Below are positions 7,938 to 16,230 of a stretch of DNA of 42,173 bases, one piece after another. The DNA lies in assembly GCA_903831455.1 (NCBI GenBank), contig CAIKXV010000199.1, positions 1 to 42,173 on the forward strand, given 5' to 3'. Position numbers and translations under genes: made by a program. The notes under the pieces were generated by a model that saw only the letters and a program-made list of their open reading frames with translations, was not told where the DNA came from and did not search any database. The stretch's first letter is position 1, and every line of letters begins with the position of its first letter. The stretch is from an uncultured Pseudomonadota bacterium. GTDB taxonomy: Bacteria > Pseudomonadota > Gammaproteobacteria > Burkholderiales > CAIKXV01.

Positions 7938-9062
7938 GTGCAGATCACCTCCGTCGAGGTCGTGCGCGTCGGCGTGCCGCTGGTCGCGCCGTTCCGGACC
8001 GCCCACAGCACCAAGGACGTCCAGCGAAGCCTGGTGGTCGTGGTGCACGACCGCGACGGCGCACGCGGCATCGGCAACGTGGACCCCTCGCCCGGCTACT
8101 CGCGCGAGTCGATCGACGATCACTACGCGATCGTGCGGGACCGGTTCGCCCCTGCGCTGCTCGGCCTGCCTGCGGCGAACATCCATCGGGTACTCGCCAC
8201 CCTGTCGGCCCTCGATGCCCACCACCTCGACGCCCGCGCGGCGATCGAAATGGCCTGCATGGATCTCACCGCCCGGCGCGCCGGCCTCTCCGTGGCCACG
8301 CTGCTGGGAGGAGCGGTACGCGATGAGCTTCGCTTCAATGCCTGGATCGGCATGCTGCCGCCCGAGGAGGCGGGGCGAGAGGCCCTGCGCTGGCGCGACG
8401 CGGGCTTCCGCTCGTGCAAGGTCAAGGTCGGCGGCGAGGTGGCCGCCGATGTCGCGCGCGTGCGCGCCGTGCGCGAGGCGACCGGCCCCGGGTTCGCGAT
8501 CCGTGCCGACGGCAACGAGGGCTACGCCGAATCCGATGCGATCGCCTTCGTCGAAGGGGCGAGGGACGTCGGGCTGCAACTCTACGAGCAGCCGGTGCCG
8601 GGCGACGACCTCGCCGCGATGGCGCGCGTGCGCGCGCGCGCCAACGCGGTCGGCGTACCGCTGATGGCCGACGAAGCCCTGCTCGACCACGCCAGCCTGA
8701 TCGCGATCATCCGGGCGAACGCCGCGGACATCGTCAAGGTCAAGGTGATGAAGCAGGGCGGACTGCTCGCCACCCGCCGCATGATCGCCACCGCCGAGGC
8801 CGCGGGGCTGCCCTGCGTGATCGGACACGGCTTCGGCCTGGGCGTGTGCACGATGGCCGAGGTGCTGGTGGCCGCCACCTCCGCGAACGTGATGGAGGGC
8901 CTCGAATGCGTGGGCCCGCTCAAGACCCGCGACGACATCGTCGAACACAAGCCCGACCTCTCCGGTGGCGTGCTCGCCCGGCCGCAGGCGCCCGGGCTGG
9001 GGGTCGACCTCGACCCCGCGCGCATGGCACGCTGGCGGGAGGACTCGGTCCTGATCCGTTGA
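7938..9062 (+). CDS. mandelate racemase/muconate lactonizing enzyme-family protein (MLE-like subgroup)
   Basis: A 374-residue enolase-superfamily enzyme starting at a GTG 12 bases after the dioxygenase stop. No Shine-Dalgarno sequence is visible, so translation is probably coupled. Seen: the first catalytic pair K161-V-K163 in SCKVKVGGE, metal ligands in RADGNEGY, LYEQPVPG and LMADEAL, and the second catalytic Lys at about 269 in DIVKVKVMKQGG. A Lys on each side of the cleft marks the muconate-lactonizing/epimerase/o-succinylbenzoate synthase subgroup, unlike the MR-type gene at 4918. The reaction could be cycloisomerisation, dehydration or epimerisation of a carboxylate. The neighbours (dioxygenase, receptor, aconitase-like hydro-lyase) suggest an acid-degrading route. 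Specificity cannot be read from the sequence. Confidence 0.9.
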   Translation: MQITSVEVVRVGVPLVAPFRTAHSTKDVQRSLVVVVHDRDGARGIGNVDPSPGYSRESIDDHYAIVRDRFAPALLGLPAANIHRVLATLSALDAHHLDARAAIEMACMDLTARRAGLSVATLLGGAVRDELRFNAWIGMLPPEEAGREALRWRDAGFRSCKVKVGGEVAADVARVRAVREATGPGFAIRADGNEGYAESDAIAFVEGARDVGLQLYEQPVPGDDLAAMARVRARANAVGVPLMADEALLDHASLIAIIRANAADIVKVKVMKQGGLLATRRMIATAEAAGLPCVIGHGFGLGVCTMAEVLVAATSANVMEGLECVGPLKTRDDIVEHKPDLSGGVLARPQAPGLGVDLDPARMARWREDSVLIR

Positions 9063-9175
9063 GCGTCGCACCGTCGTTCCGTTTTCGCCTGCACGCAGGA
9101 CACGCCGCCTGCGGGTCGCCCCTTCCACGCCCGGGGCGCGAACGGCAGGCTGCACCGCCCGCAGGAGACCCCGCA

Positions 9176-10198
9176 ATGCCCGCGACAGAAGCCCCCGCCG
9201 CACCGCGCACGCTGCCGATCGCATGGTTCGCCACCACTGCCCTCGTCCTCGCCTCGACGACGGGGCTGGCGGTCCGGGGCATCGCGCCGGCGCAGGCCCA
9301 GGCCTGGCCGGTCAAGCCGGTCCGCGTGATCGTCGCCTTCCCGCCGGGGGGCATCTCCGATTTCGCCACCCGCGCGCTGGCCCCGGGGCTGCAGGAGGCG
9401 CTGCGCCAGTCGATCGTCATCGAGAACCGCGGGGGCGCCTCGGGCATGGTGGGGGCCGAGGTCGTCGCGAAGTCCGCGCCCGACGGCTACACCCTGCTCG
9501 CGCACACCGTCTCGTTCTCGGTGGCCCCCCACCTGCAGTCGCGCATCAACGTCGACCCGCTGCGCGACTTCGCCCCCGTCACGCAGGTCATCGACGCGCC
9601 GAACCTGCTGGTGGTCACGAACGCGTTGCCGGTGCGATCGGTGAAGGAACTCACCGCGCTCGCGCAGCGGCGTCGCGGCGAACTCACCTACGCGTCGTCC
9701 GGACAGGGCTCGGGCACCCACCTGTCGGGCGAACTCTACAAGGTGATTGCCGGCGTGGACATCGTGCACGTGGCCTACAAGGGCGGCGGCCCGGCGGTGG
9801 CCGACCTGCTCGGCGGTCACGTTCCGATGATGTTCTCCACGCTGCCCTCGGTGCTGCCGCACGTGCGCAGCGGGCGGCTGCGCGCCCTCGCCGTCACCGG
9901 CGACCGTCGCTTCCCGGGGCTGGAGTCCATCCCCACCATGGCGGAGGCCGGCGCGACCGGCTACTCGTTCAGCGGATGGGCCGGGCTGTTCGCGCCGGCC
10001 GGCACGCCGCGCGAGGTGGTCGCACGCATCTCCGAGGAGTCCGCGCGGGTGCTGCGGGCACCCGGCATCCGCGAAAAGCTGCTCGCGCAGGGCGCCGATC
10101 CGGTCGGCAGCACGCCCGAGGAGTTCGCGGCCTTCTTCCGCAACGAACTGACCCGCTGGGGCCGCCTCGTCGAGCAGGCGCGAATCAAGCCGGAGTGA
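9176..10198 (+). CDS. TctC/Bug-type solute receptor of the dioxygenase operon
   Basis: A 340-residue periplasmic receptor. A long N-terminus leads to a hydrophobic core (WFATTALVLASTTGLAV) and a cleavage region near APAQAQA; the mature protein starts WPVKPVRVIVAFPPGG. Cleft motifs are GGISDFATRAL, ENRGGASG, APDGYTL and HVAYKGGGPAVADLL. The Arg-Gly-Gly in the ENRGGASG loop differs from the Arg-Pro-Gly of several paralogues here, consistent with a different ligand. AGGAG eight bases before the ATG at 9176 fixes the start over far-upstream in-frame codons. It lies 113 bases after the MLE-like gene and only two bases before the LeuC-like gene, so the ligand is probably the pathway substrate or a close relative. 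Confidence 0.93.
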   Translation: MPATEAPAAPRTLPIAWFATTALVLASTTGLAVRGIAPAQAQAWPVKPVRVIVAFPPGGISDFATRALAPGLQEALRQSIVIENRGGASGMVGAEVVAKSAPDGYTLLAHTVSFSVAPHLQSRINVDPLRDFAPVTQVIDAPNLLVVTNALPVRSVKELTALAQRRRGELTYASSGQGSGTHLSGELYKVIAGVDIVHVAYKGGGPAVADLLGGHVPMMFSTLPSVLPHVRSGRLRALAVTGDRRFPGLESIPTMAEAGATGYSFSGWAGLFAPAGTPREVVARISEESARVLRAPGIREKLLAQGADPVGSTPEEFAAFFRNELTRWGRLVEQARIKPE

Positions 10199-10200
10199 CG

Positions 10201-11610
10201 ATGCAGGCTGAAACCCTCTTCTCGAAGATCTGGCAGCGCCACCACATCCTCACCGACGAGGACGAGTCGCTGCTCTACATCGACCGTGCGATCGCGCAGG
10301 AGAACACCTACCACGCGTTCGTCGCGCTGGAGGCGGCCGGCCGCCGCGTGCTGAGGCCGCGGCAGGTGTGGTGCTTCACCGACCACTACGTGCCCACCAC
10401 CGGGCGCGCGCAGGGCCTCGCCGGCATCCCGGTGGCCGAGATCCGCGGCATGGTCGAGAAGCTGCAGGACTACGCGCGCCGCCACGGCACCCACCTCTAC
10501 GGCATCGACCACGCGCAACAGGGCATCATGCATGTCGTGCCGCCCGAACTCGGGCTGGTGCAGCCCGGCATGGCGCTGATCGGCAACGACTCGCATACAT
10601 CGACCCACGGCGCGTTCGGCTGCCTCGCCTTCGGCGTCGGGGCCTCGGAGTTCGCGCACGTGATGGCGACGCAGACGCTCTGGCAGCGCCGCCCGTCCAC
10701 CCTGCGCATCCGGGTCGATGGCCGGCTGGGGTTCGGCGTATCGGCCAAGGATCTCATCCTGTCGATCATCGCCACCATCGGGGCCGACGGCGCCAACGAC
10801 CACGCGATCGAATACGCCGGCACCGCGATCGAGGCGCTGTCGATGGAAGGGCGCATGACCGTGTGCAACATGTCGATCGAGGCCGGCGGGCGCGCCGGAC
10901 TGGTGGCCTCCGACGACACGACCTTCGCCTATCTCGAGGGCCGCGAGCAGTCCCCGCGGGGCGCCGCCTGGGAGCGAGCACTCGATCGCTGGCGCGCGCT
11001 GCGCAGCGACGGGCCGGCGGTGTTCGACCGCGAGGTGCGCCTCGACGCGGCAACCATCCCGCCCACCGTGACCTGGGGCGTCAGCCCGGAGCACGCGCTG
11101 CCGGTCGACGGCTGCGTGCCCGATCCGTCACGGGCAGGCGACGAGCGACGCGAGGCGCAGTGGCGCACGGCCATCGACTACATGGGGCTGGTGCCGGGCA
11201 TGGCCCTCACCGACATCGCGGTCGATCGCGTCTTCATCGGCTCGTGCACGAACGCGCGGATCGAGGACCTGCGCGCCGCGGCCGCCGTGGCCCGGCTCGG
11301 CAAGGCGCAGGTTCCGACCTGGGTGGTCCCCGGCTCGCAGGGCGTGCGCCGCCAGGCCGAAGCCGAAGGGCTCGACCGGATCTTCACCGCGGCCGGCTTC
11401 GAATGGCGGGATCCGGGCTGCTCGCTGTGCACCGCGATCAACGGCGACCAGCTCGCCCCGGGCGAGCGCTGCGTGTCCACGTCGAACCGCAACTTCCGCA
11501 ACCGCCAGGGGCCGGGGGGGCGCACCCACCTCGCCAGCCCGGCGATGGCTGCGGCCGCCGCGCTCCACGGGCGGCTGGTGGACGTGCGCCGGCTCGGCGC
11601 ACCCGACTGA
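10201..11610 (+). CDS. leuC: 3-isopropylmalate dehydratase large subunit-like hydro-lyase (aconitase family)
   Basis: A 469-residue protein of proteobacterial LeuC type. The three [4Fe-4S] cysteines are present: Cys349 in GSCTNAR, and Cys407 and Cys410 in DPGCSLC. GNDSHTSTHG near 130 and the C-terminal STSNRNFRNRQGPGG substrate-binding region are also intact. The family isomerises hydroxy-acids by removing and re-adding water, and needs a small swivelling subunit, encoded nine bases downstream. The ATG is two bases after the receptor stop with a GGAG overlapping the end of that gene. Because it is embedded in a regulated catabolic operon without leuB or leuA, a degradative hydro-lyase (for example for a methyl-malate, citraconate-like or alkylated dicarboxylate) is more likely than leucine synthesis. 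Confidence 0.9.
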   Translation: MQAETLFSKIWQRHHILTDEDESLLYIDRAIAQENTYHAFVALEAAGRRVLRPRQVWCFTDHYVPTTGRAQGLAGIPVAEIRGMVEKLQDYARRHGTHLYGIDHAQQGIMHVVPPELGLVQPGMALIGNDSHTSTHGAFGCLAFGVGASEFAHVMATQTLWQRRPSTLRIRVDGRLGFGVSAKDLILSIIATIGADGANDHAIEYAGTAIEALSMEGRMTVCNMSIEAGGRAGLVASDDTTFAYLEGREQSPRGAAWERALDRWRALRSDGPAVFDREVRLDAATIPPTVTWGVSPEHALPVDGCVPDPSRAGDERREAQWRTAIDYMGLVPGMALTDIAVDRVFIGSCTNARIEDLRAAAAVARLGKAQVPTWVVPGSQGVRRQAEAEGLDRIFTAAGFEWRDPGCSLCTAINGDQLAPGERCVSTSNRNFRNRQGPGGRTHLASPAMAAAAALHGRLVDVRRLGAPD

Positions 11611-11619
11611 GGCCCGACC

Positions 11620-12243
11620 ATGCAGCCCTTCACCACCGTCACCGGCATCGCCGCCCCGATCGACGAAGCCAACGTCGATACCAACCAGTTGTGCCCGACG
11701 CGGTTCAACAAGGTCCCGCGAGGTCCGCGCTACCGGGAGATCCTCTTCTACGACCAGCGCGTCGATCCCCAGGGCCAGCGCACCGGCTTCCTGCTCGACC
11801 GCGAACCGTGGAACCGCGCGCAGATCCTGGTCGCCGATGCCAACTTCGGATGCGGCTCCTCGCGCGAGACCGCGGTCTATGCGCTCGACGAATTCGGCAT
11901 CCGTTGCGTGATCGCACCCTCGTTCGGGGACATCTTCGATGCGAACTGCGCGAAGAACGGCCTGCTCACGGTCGTGCTCCCCGCCCCGGTCTGCGCGCGG
12001 CTCCGGGAACGGCTGCACGCAAATCCCGCCGCGCCGGTCACGGTCGACCTCGCCGAGCAGGTCGTCGTCGATCCGGAGGGCGGGCGCCACGCCTTCACGA
12101 TCGCGCCCATCCGCAAGCGCTGCCTGCTCAACGGCTTCGACGACATCGCGCGCACCGGCGAGTACGCCTCGCGCATCGAGGCCTTCGAGGCCGCGCACCG
12201 CGCAGCCCATCCGGAGATGTTCCCCGACGAAACCTCGGCCTGA
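11620..12243 (+). CDS. leuD: 3-isopropylmalate dehydratase small subunit-like protein
   Basis: A 207-residue swivelling-domain subunit, the expected partner of the LeuC-like protein just upstream. Seen: VDTNQLCPTRF near residue 19, ANFGCGSSRE near 83 (the substrate-binding loop of the family) and APSFGDIFDANCAKNG near 105. The length matches proteobacterial LeuD. In this family the residues around the loop preceding the GCGSSRE block set substrate specificity; here the corresponding stretch is not one I can assign to isopropylmalate or any other compound. It is the last gene of the operon; the convergent glycosyltransferase gene ends 37 bases downstream, with only a weak GGCTC/GAGCC hairpin between them. 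Confidence 0.9.
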   Translation: MQPFTTVTGIAAPIDEANVDTNQLCPTRFNKVPRGPRYREILFYDQRVDPQGQRTGFLLDREPWNRAQILVADANFGCGSSRETAVYALDEFGIRCVIAPSFGDIFDANCAKNGLLTVVLPAPVCARLRERLHANPAAPVTVDLAEQVVVDPEGGRHAFTIAPIRKRCLLNGFDDIARTGEYASRIEAFEAAHRAAHPEMFPDETSA

Positions 12244-12280
12244 GGGACGGCGTCGTCGCGCCGGCTCGCCGAGCCCGCGT

Positions 12281-13456
12281 TCAACCCCCGCGCAGCACCC
12301 GCGCCAGCCGTTCGCAGACGCTCGCCCAGGCATGCCCGGCGTGGATGCGCGGCACGGCGGCCGCGGGATCGAGCCCGGGCACGCGCGCCTCGAGCATGTC
12401 CTCCAGCCGCGCGAGCGTGGCGTCGGGATCGGGTTCCAGCCAGGCGCGAATACCCTCTGCCCGCCTGCGCGATTCGACCTGCACGGCGAAGTCGGGCTCG
12501 GCGTAGTCGTCGGTCGGGCCGCCCTGCGTGACCAGCACCGGCGTGCCGCACGCGGCAGCCTCGAGCGGGGGCAGGTTGAAACCCTCGGCGCGATAGGTCG
12601 ACGCATAGCAGTCGGCCGCACCGTAGAGTTCGCGAAGGCCGTCCTGGCTCAGGTTCTCGGCGATCACGGTGATCGAGGCCAGCGTCGCCTCGTCGAGTTC
12701 GGCAGGATGCGCCTGCCGCAGCCCGGCGAGTACCCCTTCGGCACCGATGCCGTACAGGTTGCTCTGGTCCTTGAGCAGCAGGCGCGCGTGCGGATGGCGC
12801 CGGCGCAGGCGGGCGAAGGCGAGGACCAGGACATCCACCCCCTTGTTCGCCGTCATCGCACCCACCGAAAGGACGGCCCAGGCATCCTCGGGTAGCCCCA
12901 GCCGGGCGCGTACCGCTGCGCGCGTCCCGCGATCGATCGGATGGAAGCGGGCCGGATCGATCCCGTGGGGGACCACATGCACCCGGGCGTCCTCGAACCC
13001 GGCGTTGAGGAAGCCCGCCCGCGACCAGCGCGAGGGCGTGACGATCGACAGGCTCCTGTCGCGCAGGCCTCGCCTCAGCCCGTTGTCGTGCACGAAGCCG
13101 TTGATGTTCTGCCACTCGGAGGTCCCGAACACGTAGAGCCGATCGGCCGCGGCGGGCCCCATGCGCAGCGGAAAGCCGATCCGGTAGCAGACCTGCTGGC
13201 GGGTGTCGGGCGCGGGGGCGGGAATGCGGCCGATCGCCTGCGCATCGGGTTCGTCGAAGCCCGCGGAACTGCGCTGCGCGCTCCACTGGGCGTTGTAGTA
13301 CGGCAGGTCGCGGTGATACAGCCGGAACCAGCGCCCCAGGTGAAGCAGCTGGTGCTGGTTGACCATCGCATACGAGTGGTTGATGCCGCGCCAGCCCTCC
13401 ACGAGCAGCGTGGGGCGCTCGTCACCGCCACCGGCTGCCGTCCCGAGCGTCGACAT
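12281..13456 (-). CDS. GT4-type glycosyltransferase
   Basis: A 391-residue GT-B glycosyltransferase. Seen: an N-terminal half with EGWRGINHSYAMVNQ, the linker VVPHGIDPARFHP, then the nucleotide-sugar half with SVGAMTANKGVDVL, GAADCYASTYRAEGFNLPPLEAAACGTPVLV. The E-G-F-x-x-P-x-L-E signature with two Glu is the sugar-nucleotide site of GT4 enzymes. There is no signal peptide or membrane segment, so it is cytoplasmic. The start ATG at 13456 is ten bases after the stop of the ABC-type binding protein, so the two are cotranscribed. Pairing with solute receptors rather than polysaccharide genes is unusual. Donor and acceptor are unknown. Confidence 0.87.
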   Translation of the reverse strand: MSTLGTAAGGGDERPTLLVEGWRGINHSYAMVNQHQLLHLGRWFRLYHRDLPYYNAQWSAQRSSAGFDEPDAQAIGRIPAPAPDTRQQVCYRIGFPLRMGPAAADRLYVFGTSEWQNINGFVHDNGLRRGLRDRSLSIVTPSRWSRAGFLNAGFEDARVHVVPHGIDPARFHPIDRGTRAAVRARLGLPEDAWAVLSVGAMTANKGVDVLVLAFARLRRRHPHARLLLKDQSNLYGIGAEGVLAGLRQAHPAELDEATLASITVIAENLSQDGLRELYGAADCYASTYRAEGFNLPPLEAAACGTPVLVTQGGPTDDYAEPDFAVQVESRRRAEGIRAWLEPDPDATLARLEDMLEARVPGLDPAAAVPRIHAGHAWASVCERLARVLRGG

Positions 13457-13466
13457 CGGCGCCGTC

Positions 13467-15071
13467 CTACTGGCCTGCGCGGAACTGGTGCGCGTAGGTG
13501 TATTCGTCGAGCCGGGCAGCGTAGCGCAGGCCCCGCCGCATGGCCCACGAGGCGACCTGGTGGTGCAGCGGCAGCGCCGCATGGTCGCGGAGGGCCTCGC
13601 CCATCGCCTCGCGCGCGGCCGCCTCGCGACGACGCGGGTCCACGCTCGAGAGCGCCGCCTGCACCTGCGCGTCGAGCTTGGGGTTCGAGTAGCGGCCCCA
13701 GTTCCAGGTGCCCCAGCCGGTCTCCGGATTGACCGTGCCCAGCAGGGTGCGCAGCGCGAAATCGCCGGCGTTCGAGCCCCAGCCGAGCAGCGCGCAGCTG
13801 AATTCGTGGCGACGCGCGCGGGCGAAGTACACCGCCACCGGCATCGTCTCGACCTTCGCGGCCACGCCGACCCGCGCGAGCATCTGGGCGACGGTCTGCA
13901 CCACCTGCTCGTCGTTGATGTACCGGTCGTTCGGTCCGTGCAGCGTGAGGCCGAAGCCCTCGGGCAGCCCGGCGTCGGCCAGCAGCCGGCGCGCCGCCGC
14001 CGGGTCGGCGGCCAGAGGCTTGAACCCCTCGTGATGACCGAGGATGCCGGGCGCCACCAGGTTGGAGGCGGGGGTCGCCAGCCCGTCGAGCGTGCGCTCG
14101 CACAGCGCCCGGCGATCGACCGCGAGCGACAGCGCCTCGCGCACGCGAGGGTCGCGCAGCGGATTGCGGTCGAGCGGCCGGCCCGAGCGGTCGGTGATGA
14201 ACGGCGAGCGGTCGCGGTACTGGTCGAGCTGGAAGAACAGCGTGCGCCACGAGGGACGCTGCTCGACCGCGAGCTTCGCGTTCGACCGCAACCGACCCAT
14301 GTCGGCCGGCGGCACGGATTCGATCGCATCGACCTCGCCCGCCAGCAACGCTGCAAGGCGGGTGGGATCGCCGGGGATCACGCGCAACTGCACCCGCTCG
14401 AACGCCGGCGTCGGCCCCCACCACGCGTCGTTGCGCAGCAGTTCCACGCCCTCGCCGCGCCGCCAGCTCGCGAACCGCCACGGGCCGGTTCCGATCGCCG
14501 CCCGGCCGGCATTGAAGTCGTCGGTGCTGGCGCCGGCGGCGAGTCGTCGCGGCACGATGAAGATGTTCGACAGGTCGAGCGCGAGCGGTCCGTACGGGGT
14601 GGCCGTACGCAGGCGCACCGTGTGCGCGTCGGGCGCCTCGCGCGAGACCACCGGCCGGGTGAAGGCGGTGAACGGACCCGGACTCTTCACCAGCGCCGCA
14701 GGACGCTCCAGCGAGGCGATCACGTCCTCGGCAGTGAGGGGCTGCCCGTCGTGGAAGCGCACGCCGCGGCGCAGCCGGAACTCCCAGGTGAGCGGGTCGA
14801 GCGTGCGCCAGGACTCGGCCAGCGCCGGCTGCAGGCGGCCGTCGGCGTCCACCTGCACCAGCGAATCGTAGAGATGCCGGGCGACGGTGTTGTTGGGCGC
14901 CGCGTTGAGGAAGTGCGGGTCGAGGGAGGTCACCTCCCCGGAGAGCGCGATGCGCAGCACCGCGCCGGGGTCGGACGCCTTCTGGGCGCGCGAGGGCACG
15001 GCCACCGACAGCGGCAGCGCGCTTGCGGCAGCCAGCAGGGAGCGCCGACGCGAGTCGGGGATGAGGCGCAT
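13467..15071 (-). CDS. ABC transporter substrate-binding protein, family 5 (oligopeptide/DppA-OppA type)
   Basis: A 534-residue periplasmic binding protein of solute-binding family 5 (SBP_bac_5). A signal peptide with RRRSLLAAASALPLSVAVPSRAQ is followed by the typical opening LRIALSGEVTSLDPHF and AESWRTLDPLTWEFRLRRGVRFHDGQPLT, the hallmark strand of this family. The RRR-S-L-L start resembles but does not fully match a Tat motif. Ligands of the family are peptides, nickel chelates, glutathione or other amphipathic molecules. No permease or ATPase gene is nearby. It starts five bases after the upstream receptor stop and ends ten bases before the glycosyltransferase, so all three are one transcript. 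Confidence 0.93.
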   Translation of the reverse strand: MRLIPDSRRRSLLAAASALPLSVAVPSRAQKASDPGAVLRIALSGEVTSLDPHFLNAAPNNTVARHLYDSLVQVDADGRLQPALAESWRTLDPLTWEFRLRRGVRFHDGQPLTAEDVIASLERPAALVKSPGPFTAFTRPVVSREAPDAHTVRLRTATPYGPLALDLSNIFIVPRRLAAGASTDDFNAGRAAIGTGPWRFASWRRGEGVELLRNDAWWGPTPAFERVQLRVIPGDPTRLAALLAGEVDAIESVPPADMGRLRSNAKLAVEQRPSWRTLFFQLDQYRDRSPFITDRSGRPLDRNPLRDPRVREALSLAVDRRALCERTLDGLATPASNLVAPGILGHHEGFKPLAADPAAARRLLADAGLPEGFGLTLHGPNDRYINDEQVVQTVAQMLARVGVAAKVETMPVAVYFARARRHEFSCALLGWGSNAGDFALRTLLGTVNPETGWGTWNWGRYSNPKLDAQVQAALSSVDPRRREAAAREAMGEALRDHAALPLHHQVASWAMRRGLRYAARLDEYTYAHQFRAGQ

Positions 15072-15076
15072 CGGGG

Positions 15077-16108
15077 TCAGTCGGCCTTGACGCCGGCCGT
15101 GCGCAGGATGCGGTCCCAGCGCGCCGCTTCGCGCTGGATGTACTCCGCAGCCTGCTCGGGAGTGGTGGGTGCGGCCTCGATGCCCAGCGCCGCGAGCCGC
15201 TCCTGGACTTCAGGCGAACGCAACGCGGCGCCGATCTGCTTCGACAACTGGGCGACGATCGTCCTGGGCGTGGCCGCCGGGGCAAGCACCGCGAACCAGG
15301 CCTCCATGTCGTAGCCGGGCACGCCGCCTTCGGCGAGGGTGGGCAGTTCCGGCAGGGCGCTGGCTCGCCGGGCGGAGGTGACCGCGAGCATCCGCAGCTT
15401 GCCCTGGCGGGCCAGCGGCACCGCGTTGAGCGGACTGGCGAACACCACGGAGATCCGCCCGCCCAGCAGGTCGTTGATCATGTCCGCGCTGCCCTTGTAG
15501 GGGATGTGCGTGATCGCAGCGCCGCTCTGGGCCTTGAACAGTTCCCCGGCAAGATGCAGCGACGAGCCGTTGCCGCCCGAGCCGTAGTTGATCGAGCCGG
15601 GCCGGGCGCGGGCGAGCGCGAGGAACTCCTTCACGCTGTTGGCCGGCACCGACGGGTGTACCGTCATCACCAGCGGGCCCCGGGCCACCAGCGTGACCGG
15701 CGCAAGCTCGGACAGCTTGTAGGGCACCGCATCGCCGTAGAGCGTCGGGTTCACCGCCACTGCCATCGCGTGCAGCACCACCGTGTGGCCGTCGGGGTTG
15801 GCACGGGTCACCGTGACCGTGCCGATGTTGCCCCCGGCCCCCGGACGATTGTCGATGACCACCGGCTGGTTCCAGCCGTCCCCCAGTCGGGCGCCGAGCA
15901 TGCGCGCGAGGATGTCGTTCGGGCCCCCGGGCGGATAGGGCACGACCACCCGGACCGGGCGCGAAGGATAGGCGCCGCCCTGGGCCACGGCCGGGGCCGC
16001 GTGAAGCACCAGGGGCGCCACGGCCGCCAGCGCTGCGACAGCCCGCCTGCGGACCGGGGAGGAGGCGCGGCCGGGGCCGCCACGCGTGGACAGGGGTCGG
16101 AAGGTCAT
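15077..16108 (-). CDS. TctC/Bug-type solute receptor, first gene of the binding-protein/glycosyltransferase operon
   Basis: A 343-residue periplasmic receptor. The signal peptide (VRRRAVAALAAVAPLVLHAAPAVAQ) precedes YPSRPVRVVVPYPPGG. Cleft motifs are PNDILARML, DNRPGAGGNIG, NPDGHTV (His in place of the usual Tyr) and ITHIPYKGSADMINDLLGG. ATG at 16108 is preferred to a TTG one codon upstream, with GGAGA about nine bases before it. It is divergent from the D-aminoacylase-like gene across 122 bases, so the two transcripts may be co-regulated, and five bases upstream of an ABC-type peptide-binding protein. A shared theme of acyl-amino-acid or peptide uptake is plausible but inferred. Confidence 0.93.
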   Translation of the reverse strand: MTFRPLSTRGGPGRASSPVRRRAVAALAAVAPLVLHAAPAVAQGGAYPSRPVRVVVPYPPGGPNDILARMLGARLGDGWNQPVVIDNRPGAGGNIGTVTVTRANPDGHTVVLHAMAVAVNPTLYGDAVPYKLSELAPVTLVARGPLVMTVHPSVPANSVKEFLALARARPGSINYGSGGNGSSLHLAGELFKAQSGAAITHIPYKGSADMINDLLGGRISVVFASPLNAVPLARQGKLRMLAVTSARRASALPELPTLAEGGVPGYDMEAWFAVLAPAATPRTIVAQLSKQIGAALRSPEVQERLAALGIEAAPTTPEQAAEYIQREAARWDRILRTAGVKAD

Positions 16109-16230
16109 CAACGGGGTCTCCGCGCGATCAGAAGGCAGAAGGCGAGCCCTCGGCCCGGTCGGGGCCCGCGACTCGCGTCGGATGGTAGCCGATACAATGC
16201 CGGCTCCCTCCCTTCGCCACGAGTGCCCCG

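Noticed and set aside
10201-12243. Reading the LeuC/LeuD pair as leucine biosynthesis
   Set aside because: No leuA or leuB nearby, and the pair is the tail of a GntR-linked catabolic operon with a solute receptor; the symbols are kept for homology only.
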